Below are positions 10,938 to 19,427 of a stretch of DNA of 64,000 nucleotides, one piece after another (position 1 is the stretch's first letter; each line of letters begins with the position of its first letter). The stretch is from assembly GCF_008000995.1 (NCBI RefSeq), contig NZ_CP042828.1:2170001-2234000 (forward strand), in the 5' to 3' direction. The stretch comes from Ruania zhangjianzhongii. Lineage in GTDB: Bacteria > Actinomycetota > Actinomycetes > Actinomycetales > Beutenbergiaceae. The notes beneath the pieces are model-generated. The model saw only the letters and a program-made list of their open reading frames with translations, did no database searches and was not told the DNA's origin. The position numbers and the translations under genes are program-made.

Positions 10938-11782
10938 GGCAGGCTCCGTTGCAGCACCGACTCGTCCCCGTAGCTCTCGTCCTCACCGTGATCGTCGTGC
11001 AGGTGCTGGTGACCGACGACCGCGTGAGCGCCGACGGCCAGGGGAGGATCGCCGTCGTGCACGATCCGGCCGTGCCGGAGCACTACGGCACGCTGCAGGA
11101 TCGAGGACATCCCGGCCACCTCGTGCAGCACGACCACGATGGTCATCCCCTCGCCGTGCAGCCGTTGCAGCAGCCGCATCAGGGTGTCCTGGGTGGGGGT
11201 GTCCACCCCGGCCATCGGTTCGTCCAGCAGCAGCAGGTCCGGCCGGCGCGCCAGCGCTCGGGCGATCGCCACCCGCTGCTGCTGACCGCCGGAGAGGTGC
11301 TGCACGGCGGTGTGCGCGCGATCGGCAAGATCCACGGTCTCGAGTGCGGCCAGGGCGCTGGCTCGGGCTCCACGGTGCAGGCGAAGGGTGCGCCGGTTCA
11401 GCAACCCGGTGAGCACGACTTCGATCGCCGTGGCTGGTAGACCCGAGGGGGCGGCAGCGCGTTGGGGCACGTACCCGACCCGCTCCCACGGCACGGCACG
11501 GCGAGCGGACAGCGAGGTACCGAACAGCCGCACCTGCCCCGTGCTCGCCGCAGTGATGCCGAGCAGGGCGCGCATCAAGGTGGACTTGCCCGACCCGTTG
11601 GCGCCGAGCAGCGCGAGTGCTTCACCGGCGCCGACCCGGAGGCTGACGTTCTGCAGCACGCGTGCGGAGTCGTAGGCCACGCTCAGCCCGGTCGCGTCGA
11701 TCACCGGGCTGCCCGGAGCGGGGTGACCGGTAGCGCCCAGCGCACCGGGTGCCGGGTGGTCGGGTGGCTGTGATGCGGTCAT
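10934..11782 (-). CDS. znuC: Zinc ABC transporter ATP-binding protein
   Basis: 282 aa ATPase of the zinc importer. Walker A is G-A-N-G-S-G-K-S-T, signature L-S-G-G-Q-Q-Q-R, Walker B L-L-L-L-D-E-P. The start is ATG 11782, overlapping the znuA stop as ATGA; a GTG two codons earlier is also possible. The C-terminus is His/Asp/Glu-rich (H-D-D-H-G-E-D-E), which may bind metal. Confidence 0.94.
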   Translation of the reverse strand: MTASQPPDHPAPGALGATGHPAPGSPVIDATGLSVAYDSARVLQNVSLRVGAGEALALLGANGSGKSTLMRALLGITAASTGQVRLFGTSLSARRAVPWERVGYVPQRAAAPSGLPATAIEVVLTGLLNRRTLRLHRGARASALAALETVDLADRAHTAVQHLSGGQQQRVAIARALARRPDLLLLDEPMAGVDTPTQDTLMRLLQRLHGEGMTIVVVLHEVAGMSSILQRAVVLRHGRIVHDGDPPLAVGAHAVVGHQHLHDDHGEDESYGDESVLQRSLP

Positions 11783-12867
11783 GGGCACTCCAGGGCAGCG
11801 GTCAGGGCGGTCAGGTTGGTGCGCATCACGCTGAGGTAGTCGGCGTCAGGGTCGGTGAGGGTCTCCAGCGGGTCCAGTCGCTGTACGGTGATCCCGAGCT
11901 CGTGAGCCAATGCTTCGGCCACATGGGGGTTGACCAGGGACTCGGTGAAGATCGTGCTCACGTTCTCGGTACGGATCACCTGGGCGATCTCCTGCAGCCG
12001 GGCCGGCGAGGGCTCGTTCTCCGGATCCAGACCGGCGATGCCGACCTGGTCGAAGCCGTACCGGGCGGCCAGGTAGCCGTACGCCTCGTGGCTGACCACG
12101 ATCACGTGCTGGGAGCAGGAGTCCAGGGCGGTCGCGAAGTCCTCGTCCAGACCGGTCAGCTCGCCGACCAGCTCTGCGGCATTGGCGGCATAGGTCTCGG
12201 CATTCTCCGGGTCGATCGCGCTGAGCGCCGCGGCGACCTGATCGGCCACGCCGGCCAGCCGGGTGGGGTCGAGCCAGAAGTGCGGGTCGGTGCCGGTGTG
12301 GCCGTGGCCGTCGTCATGGGCGTGGGTGTGGCCGTGCTCGTCTTCGTCGTGGCTGTGGCCTTGCTCGTCTTCGTCGTGGCTGTGGCCTTCGTGTTCCTCG
12401 GCGCTGTGGGCGTCCTCTTCGTGGCTCGCACCGTCGTGGCTCGCCTCGTCGTGGCTCGCACCGTCGTGCTCGTGATCTTCGTCGTCTTCATCGAGATGGC
12501 CGTCCTCGCCGAGCTGGTCGTCCTCGGCGGCGACCGTGTCGACCACCTGCGGCCCGTCGATCTCGGCGAGGGCGTCGTCCAGCGCAGGTTGAAACCCGGA
12601 CAGGGTGAGCACCAGCTCCGCGCTCTCCAGGGTGAGGACGTCGCGGGTAGTCAGCTCCAGATCGTGCGGTTCCGCGCCGGCGGGGGTGAGGGACTGGACC
12701 TCCACGTCGGGCCCACCGACCTGCTCAGCGACGAACTGCAGCGGGTAGAAGGAGGCGACCACGCTGACCTGCCCGGTAGTGGCATGGCCCGGGGCGCAGC
12801 CGCTGAGTGCGAGGGCGGCGACGGCGGCAGCAGCGAGCGTCCCCGCACACTTTCCGCCAACACTCAT
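11779..12867 (-). CDS. znuA: Zinc-binding lipoprotein of the ZnuABC importer
   Basis: 362 aa cluster A-1 solute-binding protein. Lipobox L-S-G-C with Cys24. Expected metal ligands include H68 in E-P-H-D-L-E and H196 in D-P-H-F-W-L-D-P. Between them (about 115-192) lies an unusually long His/Asp/Glu-rich loop built of imperfect H-S-H-D-E-D-E-like repeats, a hallmark of zinc- rather than manganese-binding members. The start is ATG 12867; a GAGAAT -10 box sits seven bases upstream and is covered by a Zur-box-like sequence, so the mRNA may be leaderless. First gene of znuA-znuC-znuB-zur. Confidence 0.94.
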   Translation of the reverse strand: MSVGGKCAGTLAAAAVAALALSGCAPGHATTGQVSVVASFYPLQFVAEQVGGPDVEVQSLTPAGAEPHDLELTTRDVLTLESAELVLTLSGFQPALDDALAEIDGPQVVDTVAAEDDQLGEDGHLDEDDEDHEHDGASHDEASHDGASHEEDAHSAEEHEGHSHDEDEQGHSHDEDEHGHTHAHDDGHGHTGTDPHFWLDPTRLAGVADQVAAALSAIDPENAETYAANAAELVGELTGLDEDFATALDSCSQHVIVVSHEAYGYLAARYGFDQVGIAGLDPENEPSPARLQEIAQVIRTENVSTIFTESLVNPHVAEALAHELGITVQRLDPLETLTDPDADYLSVMRTNLTALTAALECP

Positions 12868-12881
12868 GGGAACGATTCTCA
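12867..12881 (-). promoter_or_regulatory. Candidate Zur box over the znuA -10/start codon
   Basis: Read on the minus strand, TGAGAATCGTTCCCA resembles the Zur/Fur-type 7-1-7 operator (TGAAAATnATTTTCA). Five of seven half-site pairs are symmetric. It covers the GAGAAT -10 box (12875-12880) and touches the start codon, so binding would block initiation. Confidence 0.6.
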
Positions 12882-12970
12882 CTCCAGGGAGGGGGCGTGT
12901 CAAAGTGAGCGTGCTCACGCACCCGCGGATTCGCGCGCCCACCCGAAGGCCCGCACCTGCCACCCGTCGC

Positions 12971-13068
12971 CCGCGCAACTGAGTACCGAATGCGTTCCCC
13001 GCGCAACTGAGTACCGAATGGACATCGGAGGACCGAAAATTCGGTACTCCAGTGTCCAGATGGTCCTC
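12971..13068. repeat. Composite direct/inverted repeat
   Basis: The znuA-glyS gap (12868-13248) holds a 22-base sequence starting CCGCGCAACTGAG twice (12971-12992, 12999-13020) and its core GAGTACCGAA in inverse orientation at 13040-13049, giving a hairpin. GAGGACC (13028-13034) and GGTCCTC (13062-13068) form another nested pairing. Apart from this and the glyS -10 box, the gap holds no gene. Confidence 0.7.
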
Positions 13069-13183
13069 AGACAGATGTGCAGGAGGTAGTGCCGCCCGTC
13101 GGATGGGGCGCGGTGGTCGGGGTGCGGGGAAGTGCGTGGAGGCGGTGCTCGGCGGGGCGTGGAGGCGGTGCTCGGTGGACCGG

Positions 13184-13189
13184 TAGCCT
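13184..13189 (+). promoter_or_regulatory. -10 box TAGCCT, probable glyS promoter
   Basis: TAGCCT predicts a transcript start near 13196 and a 5' leader of about 50 bases ahead of glyS, consistent with that gene having a ribosome site. Confidence 0.4.
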
Positions 13190-13248
13190 GGTGCGCACGA
13201 ATCGCCCGGACCAGCCAGGTCGGGCTCGCCTATCCAGGAGTGTATGAA

Positions 13249-14637
13249 GTGGCCAAGGAGCCGTCGCGTCTCGATGCCGTCGTCAATCTCGCCAAGCGCC
13301 GGGGTTTCGTCTTCCCCTCGGGGGAGATCTACGGCGGTACCCGCTCCGCGTGGGACTACGGCCCATTGGGGGTGGAGCTGAAGGAGAACATCAAGCGGCA
13401 GTGGTGGCAGCACATGGTCCGCGGCCGCGACGACGTGGTGGGGCTCGACTCATCGGTGATCCTGCCGAAGCAGGTGTGGGTGGCCTCCGGGCACGTGGGC
13501 GTGTTCACCGACCCGCTGACCGAGTGCCTCTCCTGCCACAAGCGGTTCCGCGAGGACCAGATGATCGAGGAGTTCGAAGAGAAGAAGGGTCGTTCCCCGG
13601 AAGGCGGCCTCGCCGAGATCGCCTGCCCGAACTGTGGGACCCGTGGCCAGTGGACCGAGCCCCGTGACTTCAACATGATGCTGAAGACCCACCTCGGTGT
13701 GCTCGAGGACGAGTCCGGGTTGCACTACCTGCGCCCGGAGACCGCACAGGGCATCTTCGTCAACTTCGCCTCGGTGATGAGTGCCGCGCGGAAGAAGCCA
13801 CCGTTCGGCATCGGCCAGATCGGTAAGTCGTTCCGGAACGAGATCACCCCAGGCAACTTCATCTTCCGCACCCGTGAGTTCGAGCAGATGGAGATGGAGT
13901 TCTTCGTCCAGCCGGGCAGCGACGAGGAGTGGCACCAGTACTGGATCGACAACCGCACCGACTGGTACACCGATCTGGGCATCGACCGCGAGAACCTGCG
14001 CCACTTCGAACACCCGACCGAGAAGCTCTCCCATTACTCCAAGCGCACCGTGGACATCGAGTACCGGTTCGGATTCTCCGGCAGCGAGTGGGGTGAGCTG
14101 GAAGGTATCGCCAACCGCACCGACTTCGACCTGTCGACGCACACCGAGCACTCCGGTCAGGACCTGTCCGTCTTCGACCAGGCCACCGGCCAGCGGTGGG
14201 TGCCGTACGTGATCGAGCCTGCGGCCGGCCTGACCCGCTCGTTGATGGCCTTCCTGGTGGAGGCCTATGCCGAGGACGAGGCTCCGAACGCCAAGGGTGG
14301 GGTGGACAAGCGCACCGTGCTGCGCCTGGACCACCGGCTCGCCCCAGTGAAGGCGGCGGTCTTGCCGCTCTCCCGGAACGAGGCGCTGTCCCCGGTGGCC
14401 CGAGACCTGGCCGCTGAGCTGCGGAAGAACTGGAACGTGGACTTCGACGACGCCGGCGCCATCGGGCGCCGCTACCGCCGTCAGGACGAGATCGGCACTC
14501 CGTACTGCGTCACCGTGGACTTCGACTCCCTGGAGGACCAAGCGGTCACCATCCGGGAGCGGGACAGCATGACCCAGGAACGTGTCGGCCTCGATCAGGT
14601 GCAGGCCTACCTCGGCGCCCGTCTGGTCGGAGCCTGA
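13249..14637 (+). CDS. glyQS: Glycyl-tRNA synthetase (homodimeric type)
   Basis: 462 aa, the size of the dimeric class II GlyRS. It charges tRNA-Gly in the cytoplasm. Visible: F-P-S-G-E-I-Y-G-G near the N-terminus, W-D-Y-G-P-L-G (motif 1 region), C-L-S-C ... C-P-N-C zinc-type cysteines, [16 protein letters not shown] motif 2, and a C-terminal anticodon-binding domain. The GTG at 13249 has AGGAG nearby and starts at the conserved N-terminus; the longer frame to 13132 would cross the promoter. Confidence 0.96.
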   Translation: MAKEPSRLDAVVNLAKRRGFVFPSGEIYGGTRSAWDYGPLGVELKENIKRQWWQHMVRGRDDVVGLDSSVILPKQVWVASGHVGVFTDPLTECLSCHKRFREDQMIEEFEEKKGRSPEGGLAEIACPNCGTRGQWTEPRDFNMMLKTHLGVLEDESGLHYLRPETAQGIFVNFASVMSAARKKPPFGIGQIGKSFRNEITPGNFIFRTREFEQMEMEFFVQPGSDEEWHQYWIDNRTDWYTDLGIDRENLRHFEHPTEKLSHYSKRTVDIEYRFGFSGSEWGELEGIANRTDFDLSTHTEHSGQDLSVFDQATGQRWVPYVIEPAAGLTRSLMAFLVEAYAEDEAPNAKGGVDKRTVLRLDHRLAPVKAAVLPLSRNEALSPVARDLAAELRKNWNVDFDDAGAIGRRYRRQDEIGTPYCVTVDFDSLEDQAVTIRERDSMTQERVGLDQVQAYLGARLVGA

Positions 14638-14641
14638 CCGA

Positions 14642-15865
14642 GTGGGCCACAAGCACGCCGGGCACAGCTCAGTAGAGCTGGCCGCCGGACCCGCACGCCG
14701 GGTCCGGCGCGTGCTGGCCGGGATCACCATCCCGCTGCTGCTCGCCACGCTGATCGGCCTCGCCGTGCTCTGGCCGCGTGGCGACACCCCGGTCGGTTCG
14801 CAGCCGAGCCCGTTCGAGGGGTCACAGTTCGTGCTGGCCGAGGTGGTGGAGGTCACCGGGGAGACCGGCAAGGAGATCCGCGCCGAGCTGGAGGACGGCT
14901 CCGGGGACGTGGTCCCGGTGCAGGTGCCGCCGGAGATCATGGCCGGCGGGGTGGATGCGGGCGACCAGATCCGGGTGTTCTTCACCGCCAGTGCGATGGG
15001 ATCAGGCAGCCCGTACGTGTTCGTGGACTTCGTTCGCGACCTTCCGTTGCTGCTGCTCGCCGGCGTGTATCTGCTCGTGGTGCTCGCCGTGGCGCGGGTG
15101 CGCGGGCTGATGGCGATCGTCGGCCTGCTCGCCTCGATGGGTGTCGTCGTGGTGTTCCTCCTGCCTGCGCTGATGGCCGGGGGACCGCCGTTACCGATCA
15201 CCTTGGTAGGGGCGAGCGCGATGATGTTCATCGCCGTCTATCTGGCCCATGGCGTCTCGATTCGGACCACCACCGCGCTGCTCGGTACCTTCGTCGGTCT
15301 GGCGATCACCACGCTGCTGGCTGCCTGGTCTACCAGCGCCGCCGAGCTGTCCGGCGGTAGCTCGGACGCGTCGATCATGATGAACGCCATGCTGCCCGGG
15401 GTCGGGGTGCGCGAGCTACTGCTCTGCGGGATCGTGATAGCCGGCCTCGGTGCTCTCAATGACGTGACCATCACGCAGGCCTCGGCCGTCTGGGAGCTGC
15501 ACTCCGAGTCCCCGCATGCGCCGCGGCGGAGGCTGTTCTCCCGGGCGATGCGGATCGGCCGGGACCACATCGCCTCCACGGTGTACACGCTCGCGTTCGC
15601 CTACGTCGGAGCTGCGCTGCCAACTCTGATGCTGGTGATGCTGTACGACCGCACGCTGGGCTCGACGCTGACTGCCGGGGAGATCGCCGAGGAGCTCGTG
15701 CGCACCCTGGTCTCCTCGATCGGACTGGTGCTAGCCATCCCGGCGACCACCGCGCTCGCGGCCCTGCTGGTGCGCACCCGCGGCGCAGCGTCGGGCGCGA
15801 GTAGCACGACAGCGGGCGACGGGGACGCGGAACTGACCGGCGGAGCGGCTGGCAGCGACCGCTGA
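14642..15865 (+). CDS. YibE/F-like membrane protein
   Basis: 407 aa. One N-terminal hydrophobic segment (about 20-45), an extracytoplasmic domain of about 90 residues, then seven or so membrane segments. The G-A-L-N-D-V-T-I-T-Q-A-S-A motif and overall plan match the YibE/F family, membrane proteins of uncertain function found in many Firmicutes and Actinobacteria. Start GTG at 14642, five bases after the glyQS stop, so probably read from the same transcript. Confidence 0.85.
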   Translation: MGHKHAGHSSVELAAGPARRVRRVLAGITIPLLLATLIGLAVLWPRGDTPVGSQPSPFEGSQFVLAEVVEVTGETGKEIRAELEDGSGDVVPVQVPPEIMAGGVDAGDQIRVFFTASAMGSGSPYVFVDFVRDLPLLLLAGVYLLVVLAVARVRGLMAIVGLLASMGVVVVFLLPALMAGGPPLPITLVGASAMMFIAVYLAHGVSIRTTTALLGTFVGLAITTLLAAWSTSAAELSGGSSDASIMMNAMLPGVGVRELLLCGIVIAGLGALNDVTITQASAVWELHSESPHAPRRRLFSRAMRIGRDHIASTVYTLAFAYVGAALPTLMLVMLYDRTLGSTLTAGEIAEELVRTLVSSIGLVLAIPATTALAALLVRTRGAASGASSTTAGDGDAELTGGAAGSDR

Positions 15866-15956
15866 CGTGCGAAGGTCCTCAGGCACTGACCCGCGGTACC
15901 CGCGCAGGTGCCGGGCCCGCTAGGTGGACGGAGCCACGCGCTGACGAGGCCGTTCG

Positions 15957-15962
15957 TAGACT
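15957..15962 (+). promoter_or_regulatory. -10 box TAGACT, leaderless glycosyltransferase
   Basis: TAGACT ends six bases before the GTG at 15969. The neighbouring GTG at 15966 would leave only three bases, so 15969 is preferred. Confidence 0.5.
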
Positions 15963-15968
15963 GACGTG

Positions 15969-17150
15969 GTGTCCCTGCGCGTCGCGATGATCAGCGTGCA
16001 CACCTCCCCGGGTGCTGCACCGGGGGCCGGTGATGTGGGCGGGATGAACGTCGTCATCCGCCAGCTGAGCCGCGAGCTCGCCCGCCTAGGTTCCGCCGTC
16101 GAGATCCTTACCCGCCGCACCGACCCCGAGGCGCCCGCCAGCATCGAGCTCGACCCGGGTGTGCGGCTGCGGCACCTGGACGCCGGACCAGCTGAAGTGC
16201 TGCCGAAGAGCGCGCACGAAGCGCTGGTGCCCGAGTTCGCCAAGGCCCTCGGCGCGCTACCGGCGTACGACCTGGTGCACGCCCATCACTGGTACTCCGG
16301 CGTGGCGGCGCAAGCGGCTGCCGCCGCCTGGGGCGCGCCGCTGGTGCAGTCCCTGCACAGCATCGCGGCTGCCCCGCACACCCCGCTCAGTGCGGGCGAG
16401 CGGCCGGAGTCGCCGGGACGGCTCGCCGCCGAGGAGGCGCTGGCGAGCCAGGCCGATGCGCTGCACGCGGTCAGCGCCGCTGAACGGGACATCATTGTCG
16501 ACCGTCTGGGTGCCAGCCGCGGCCGGGTCACCGTGATCCCGCCAGGGGTGGACACCCGTCAGTTCCACCCAGGGCGTGCCGCCAGGCCCGGGGCGGACTA
16601 CCTGCTCATGGCCGCCCGGCTGGAGCCGCTCAAGGGCGCCGATCTGGCGATCGAGACGTTGGCCCGGATCGACCCGGCGCTGGTGGGCGAGCTGATCATC
16701 TCCGGTGGCGCGACCAGCGGGTTCGACGACTACGTCGCTGGCCTGCACCAGTTGGTGGCCGACCGCGGTGTGGCGGAGCGGGTCCGCTTCGTCGGCGCAC
16801 GCGACCGGGATGAGCTGGCCCGGTTGATGGCCGGAGCGCGGCTCTTCCTCAATCCGTCACACTCGGAGACCTACGGCCTCACCGTGCTGGAAGCCTCGGC
16901 AAGTGGTGTGCCGGTGGTCGCTGCCGCCGCCGGTGGGCTGGTGGAAGCGGTCCGGCACGGCGAGACCGGCCTCGTGTTGCACCACCGCGACCCACAACTC
17001 TGGGCCGATGCGGTGACCGGTCTGCTCCGGGACCCGGCCGAAGCCCGCCGGGTTGCCGAGGGAGGCCTCGTCCATGCTCGGCGACATACCTGGGCGCTGA
17101 TGGCGGAGCGGACGCTCGCCGCCTACCGAGGACTCCTTCAGCGATCCTGA
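15969..17150 (+). CDS. GT4 glycosyltransferase, MshA-like
   Basis: 393 aa retaining GT-B enzyme. The N-terminus H-T-S-P-G-A-A-P-G-A-G-D-V-G-G-M-N resembles MshA, which makes the first glycosylated intermediate of mycothiol from UDP-GlcNAc and inositol phosphate. Further family residues: D-L-V-H-A-H-H-W-Y-S-G, P-P-G-V-D, A-A-R-L-E-P-L-K-G and the C-terminal E-T-Y-G-L-T-V-L-E-A-S-A-S-G motif. The acceptor loop Q-S-L-H-S differs from typical MshA, and no other mycothiol gene is nearby, so this could be another GT4 sugar transferase. Confidence 0.8.
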   Translation: MSLRVAMISVHTSPGAAPGAGDVGGMNVVIRQLSRELARLGSAVEILTRRTDPEAPASIELDPGVRLRHLDAGPAEVLPKSAHEALVPEFAKALGALPAYDLVHAHHWYSGVAAQAAAAAWGAPLVQSLHSIAAAPHTPLSAGERPESPGRLAAEEALASQADALHAVSAAERDIIVDRLGASRGRVTVIPPGVDTRQFHPGRAARPGADYLLMAARLEPLKGADLAIETLARIDPALVGELIISGGATSGFDDYVAGLHQLVADRGVAERVRFVGARDRDELARLMAGARLFLNPSHSETYGLTVLEASASGVPVVAAAAGGLVEAVRHGETGLVLHHRDPQLWADAVTGLLRDPAEARRVAEGGLVHARRHTWALMAERTLAAYRGLLQRS

Positions 17151-17172
17151 CTCGGCTGGCCGCGGTGACACC

Positions 17173-17778
17173 TCATTCCGGCGGTGAGCCGGTGCGAAGC
17201 CAGAAGACCGTGTCGGCGAGGACCTGGGCGTGGTCCAGCTCGGGGTGCCCCAGGAGGCGCTGCAGCCGGAGCCCGTCGGCAATAGCCACGACCAGCCGGG
17301 CCGCGGTCACAGGATCCGCGGACGAGGCCCAGCGCCCAGCAGACTGCTCGAGCGTGATCCCGGCCGCGATCCGGGCGACAAGGCGGTCGTACCGGTCCGT
17401 AAACCACTGGTTGGTCGGATGATCCGGGCTGGTGCTCTCGGCTGACAGTACGGTCATCAGCTCGACTAGGTGCGGGGTCTTGGCGTTGTGGCGCACGCCG
17501 TCGACGAATCCGTCGACCTCGTCTTCGTGCGCAGCGGCGGCCTGGACGTGAGCGGCGGTCTCTTCCTCGCGCACCTCGACGACGGCCTGCAGCAGGTCGG
17601 CCTTGGAACGGAAGTAGTGCAGCAGTCCCTGTTGGGTGAGCCCGCACGCCTCGGCGATTCGCTGCAGGGAGCCGGATCTGTACCCGTCTCGGGCGAAGAT
17701 CCGGGTGGCCTCGGCGACGATCCGGTCCCGTGTCTGCTGTCCCTTAGCGGTCTTTCCTCGGGCAGAACGCGACTCCAT
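17173..17778 (-). CDS. TetR-family repressor of the adjacent sugar/sulfatase locus
   Basis: 201 aa. N-terminal TetR helix-turn-helix (R-I-V-A-E-A-T-R-I-F-A-R-D-G-Y ... L-T-Q-Q-G-L-L-H-Y-F) followed by an all-helical ligand domain. It is divergent from the ABC/sulfatase operon across a 155-base gap that contains a perfect 22-bp palindrome, the likely operator. The TAGGGT box six bases before the ATG suggests a leaderless transcript. Probable ligand is a carbohydrate or derivative taken up by the operon, by context only. Confidence 0.88.
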   Translation of the reverse strand: MESRSARGKTAKGQQTRDRIVAEATRIFARDGYRSGSLQRIAEACGLTQQGLLHYFRSKADLLQAVVEVREEETAAHVQAAAAHEDEVDGFVDGVRHNAKTPHLVELMTVLSAESTSPDHPTNQWFTDRYDRLVARIAAGITLEQSAGRWASSADPVTAARLVVAIADGLRLQRLLGHPELDHAQVLADTVFWLRTGSPPE

Positions 17779-17784
17779 GTATGG

Positions 17785-17790
17785 ACCCTA
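17785..17790 (-). promoter_or_regulatory. -10 box TAGGGT, leaderless tetR
   Basis: On the minus strand TAGGGT ends six bases upstream of the tetR ATG at 17778. Confidence 0.5.
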
Positions 17791-17894
17791 TCGGTCGGTG
17801 AGCGGCCGTTCGGGGCCGTTCGATGGGCATGGACGTCTCGGTGCTCGCGGCCGGCAACGGGTACCCGCTTGCTAAATCGTGCCGAGTCCCCATA

Positions 17895-17916
17895 ACCTAC
17901 CGAGTACTCGGTAGGT
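17895..17916. promoter_or_regulatory. Perfect 22-bp palindrome, probable TetR operator
   Basis: Half-site ACCTACCGAGT followed by its exact complement ACTCGGTAGGT. It ends 17 bases before the binding-protein ATG and directly before its AAGGGAG ribosome site, so a bound dimer would block the sugar operon's promoter or transcript start. A perfect 11-bp half-site is typical of TetR operators. Confidence 0.85.
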
Positions 17917-17933
17917 AAACAAGGGAGACAAAG

Positions 17934-19373
17934 ATGCCTTCGCGATCCATCGTGACTAGACGTTCGCTGCTCGCGGCCAGTGCCGGCTTGTTCGCCCTGG
18001 CCGGGTGCTCGCAGTCCGAGCCGACTGGCGGAGCGGACAAGATCACCTGGCGGGACCACCTGATGGCGCCGCGGCCGCTGAGCATGGAGATGTTCGAGGC
18101 GTTCACCTCCAGTGCAGGGATGCAGGTCGAGTACTCCGACTACGACGCTCCAGGCCTGGGGCAGGCACTGCAGCTGGCCAAGCAGAGCGGACAGATGCCG
18201 GACGTGTTCGCCCTCGGCGGTCTGGAACTGCCTGCAGCCACCCTGTTCGAACAAGGGTGGTTCGCGGCGCTGCCGTTGTCCGACGCGTCTGTGGACCTCC
18301 TGCCCGAGGAGGCCAAGCTGCCAGGCATCACGGCCTTCGACGGCGCGCAGTACAGCCTGCCCATCTTCTCGGCACGCGATGGCAACGCCTACACCTGGTA
18401 CCTGTCCTCCACCGTGGAGGAGGCAGGCCTGGACCCAGACTCCCCACCCGAGACCTACGACGAGTTCCGGCAGGCGTGCCGGGCCGTGGTGCAGAGCAGC
18501 GGGGGCAGCGTCCAGGGCTGGATGGCCAAGCTCGGTGCGATCGACCACATGGGCAGCAACATCAATAATCTCGTGCAGGCCGCCGGTTTTCAGGGCGCCA
18601 ACGGCCTCGACTACCGGACCGGTGAGTTCTCGTTCGCGTCCGATCCGTACCTCACCGTGCTCGAGTTCCTGCTGTCGCTGAAGCAAGACCAGCTGATGCT
18701 GCCGGGCTCGGTCCAGCTCAAGGACTCGCCCGCGATCACCCGCTGGGCTGCCGGTGAGGCGGCGTTCCATATCAACGACTCGCACGTGGCGGGTGTGGTG
18801 AAGAACCAGGCCGAGGAGGTGGCGGGGGAGCTTCGCGTGGGCAACGTGCTCGTCCCCGACAAGGGGACGCCCCCGCAGATGTACTGCAACGCCACGGGTG
18901 GGATGTTCTGGCTCAGCCAGGAGTCGGAGAACCAGGATGCCGTCGGTCAGCTGCTCGACACCTTCTGCACCGAGGACTACTTCGTGCGCCTCGCAGCCAT
19001 GATGGGCAGGCCACCCTTGCTGCTCGACGCGGTGAAGTCAGCCGAGGTGCTGCCCGCGTATGCGCAGGCGCAGGACTGGAACGCCCAGCAGGTCCACCTC
19101 GGCCCGATCCCCTCGGTCCGCAACCCCGCGGTCGTCACCGTCTCCAGCCAGACCCGCCCGGTTCAGCCGGACTTCGGGGACATCGTGGAGGGCTTGTTCT
19201 CGGGACAGATCACCGATGCCAGGCGGGCGCTGACCGAGCTCGACTCCGCACTGTCGACCGAGCGGGACCGCGCAATCGAGGCAGCAGCCCAGAAGGGGGC
19301 CGTGGCCAGCGTCGAGGACTGGAGCTTCATCGACTGGCAGCCCGGCGCCGACTACACCACCCAGACCGGCTAG
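17934..19373 (+). CDS. Sugar ABC transporter substrate-binding lipoprotein
   Basis: 479 aa cluster B (family 1 type) extracellular binding protein. Signal sequence with T-R-R-S-L-L-A and lipobox L-A-G-C, Cys25; the twin arginines allow Tat export. The body shows the usual P-D-V-F-A-L and A-A-F-H-I-N-D type segments. AAGGGAG precedes the ATG. It heads an operon with a sulfatase, two permeases and a propeller-like protein; no ATPase is present, as is common for this importer class, where a shared MsiK-type ATPase is used. Ligand probably an oligosaccharide, possibly sulfated. Confidence 0.88.
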   Translation: MPSRSIVTRRSLLAASAGLFALAGCSQSEPTGGADKITWRDHLMAPRPLSMEMFEAFTSSAGMQVEYSDYDAPGLGQALQLAKQSGQMPDVFALGGLELPAATLFEQGWFAALPLSDASVDLLPEEAKLPGITAFDGAQYSLPIFSARDGNAYTWYLSSTVEEAGLDPDSPPETYDEFRQACRAVVQSSGGSVQGWMAKLGAIDHMGSNINNLVQAAGFQGANGLDYRTGEFSFASDPYLTVLEFLLSLKQDQLMLPGSVQLKDSPAITRWAAGEAAFHINDSHVAGVVKNQAEEVAGELRVGNVLVPDKGTPPQMYCNATGGMFWLSQESENQDAVGQLLDTFCTEDYFVRLAAMMGRPPLLLDAVKSAEVLPAYAQAQDWNAQQVHLGPIPSVRNPAVVTVSSQTRPVQPDFGDIVEGLFSGQITDARRALTELDSALSTERDRAIEAAAQKGAVASVEDWSFIDWQPGADYTTQTG

Positions 19374-19427
19374 TTCGCCCCTGCTCCTTTGACTGGCCGA
19401 GACGAGCACCGCAGACGAAAGGCACAG

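Noticed and set aside
12290-12500. CRISPR-like short repeats
   Set aside because: They are the coding repeats of the ZnuA His-rich loop; spacing is irregular and in frame.
13450-15231. 593-codon minus-strand frame opposite glyQS and YibE/F
   Set aside because: Antisense shadow of two well-identified genes.
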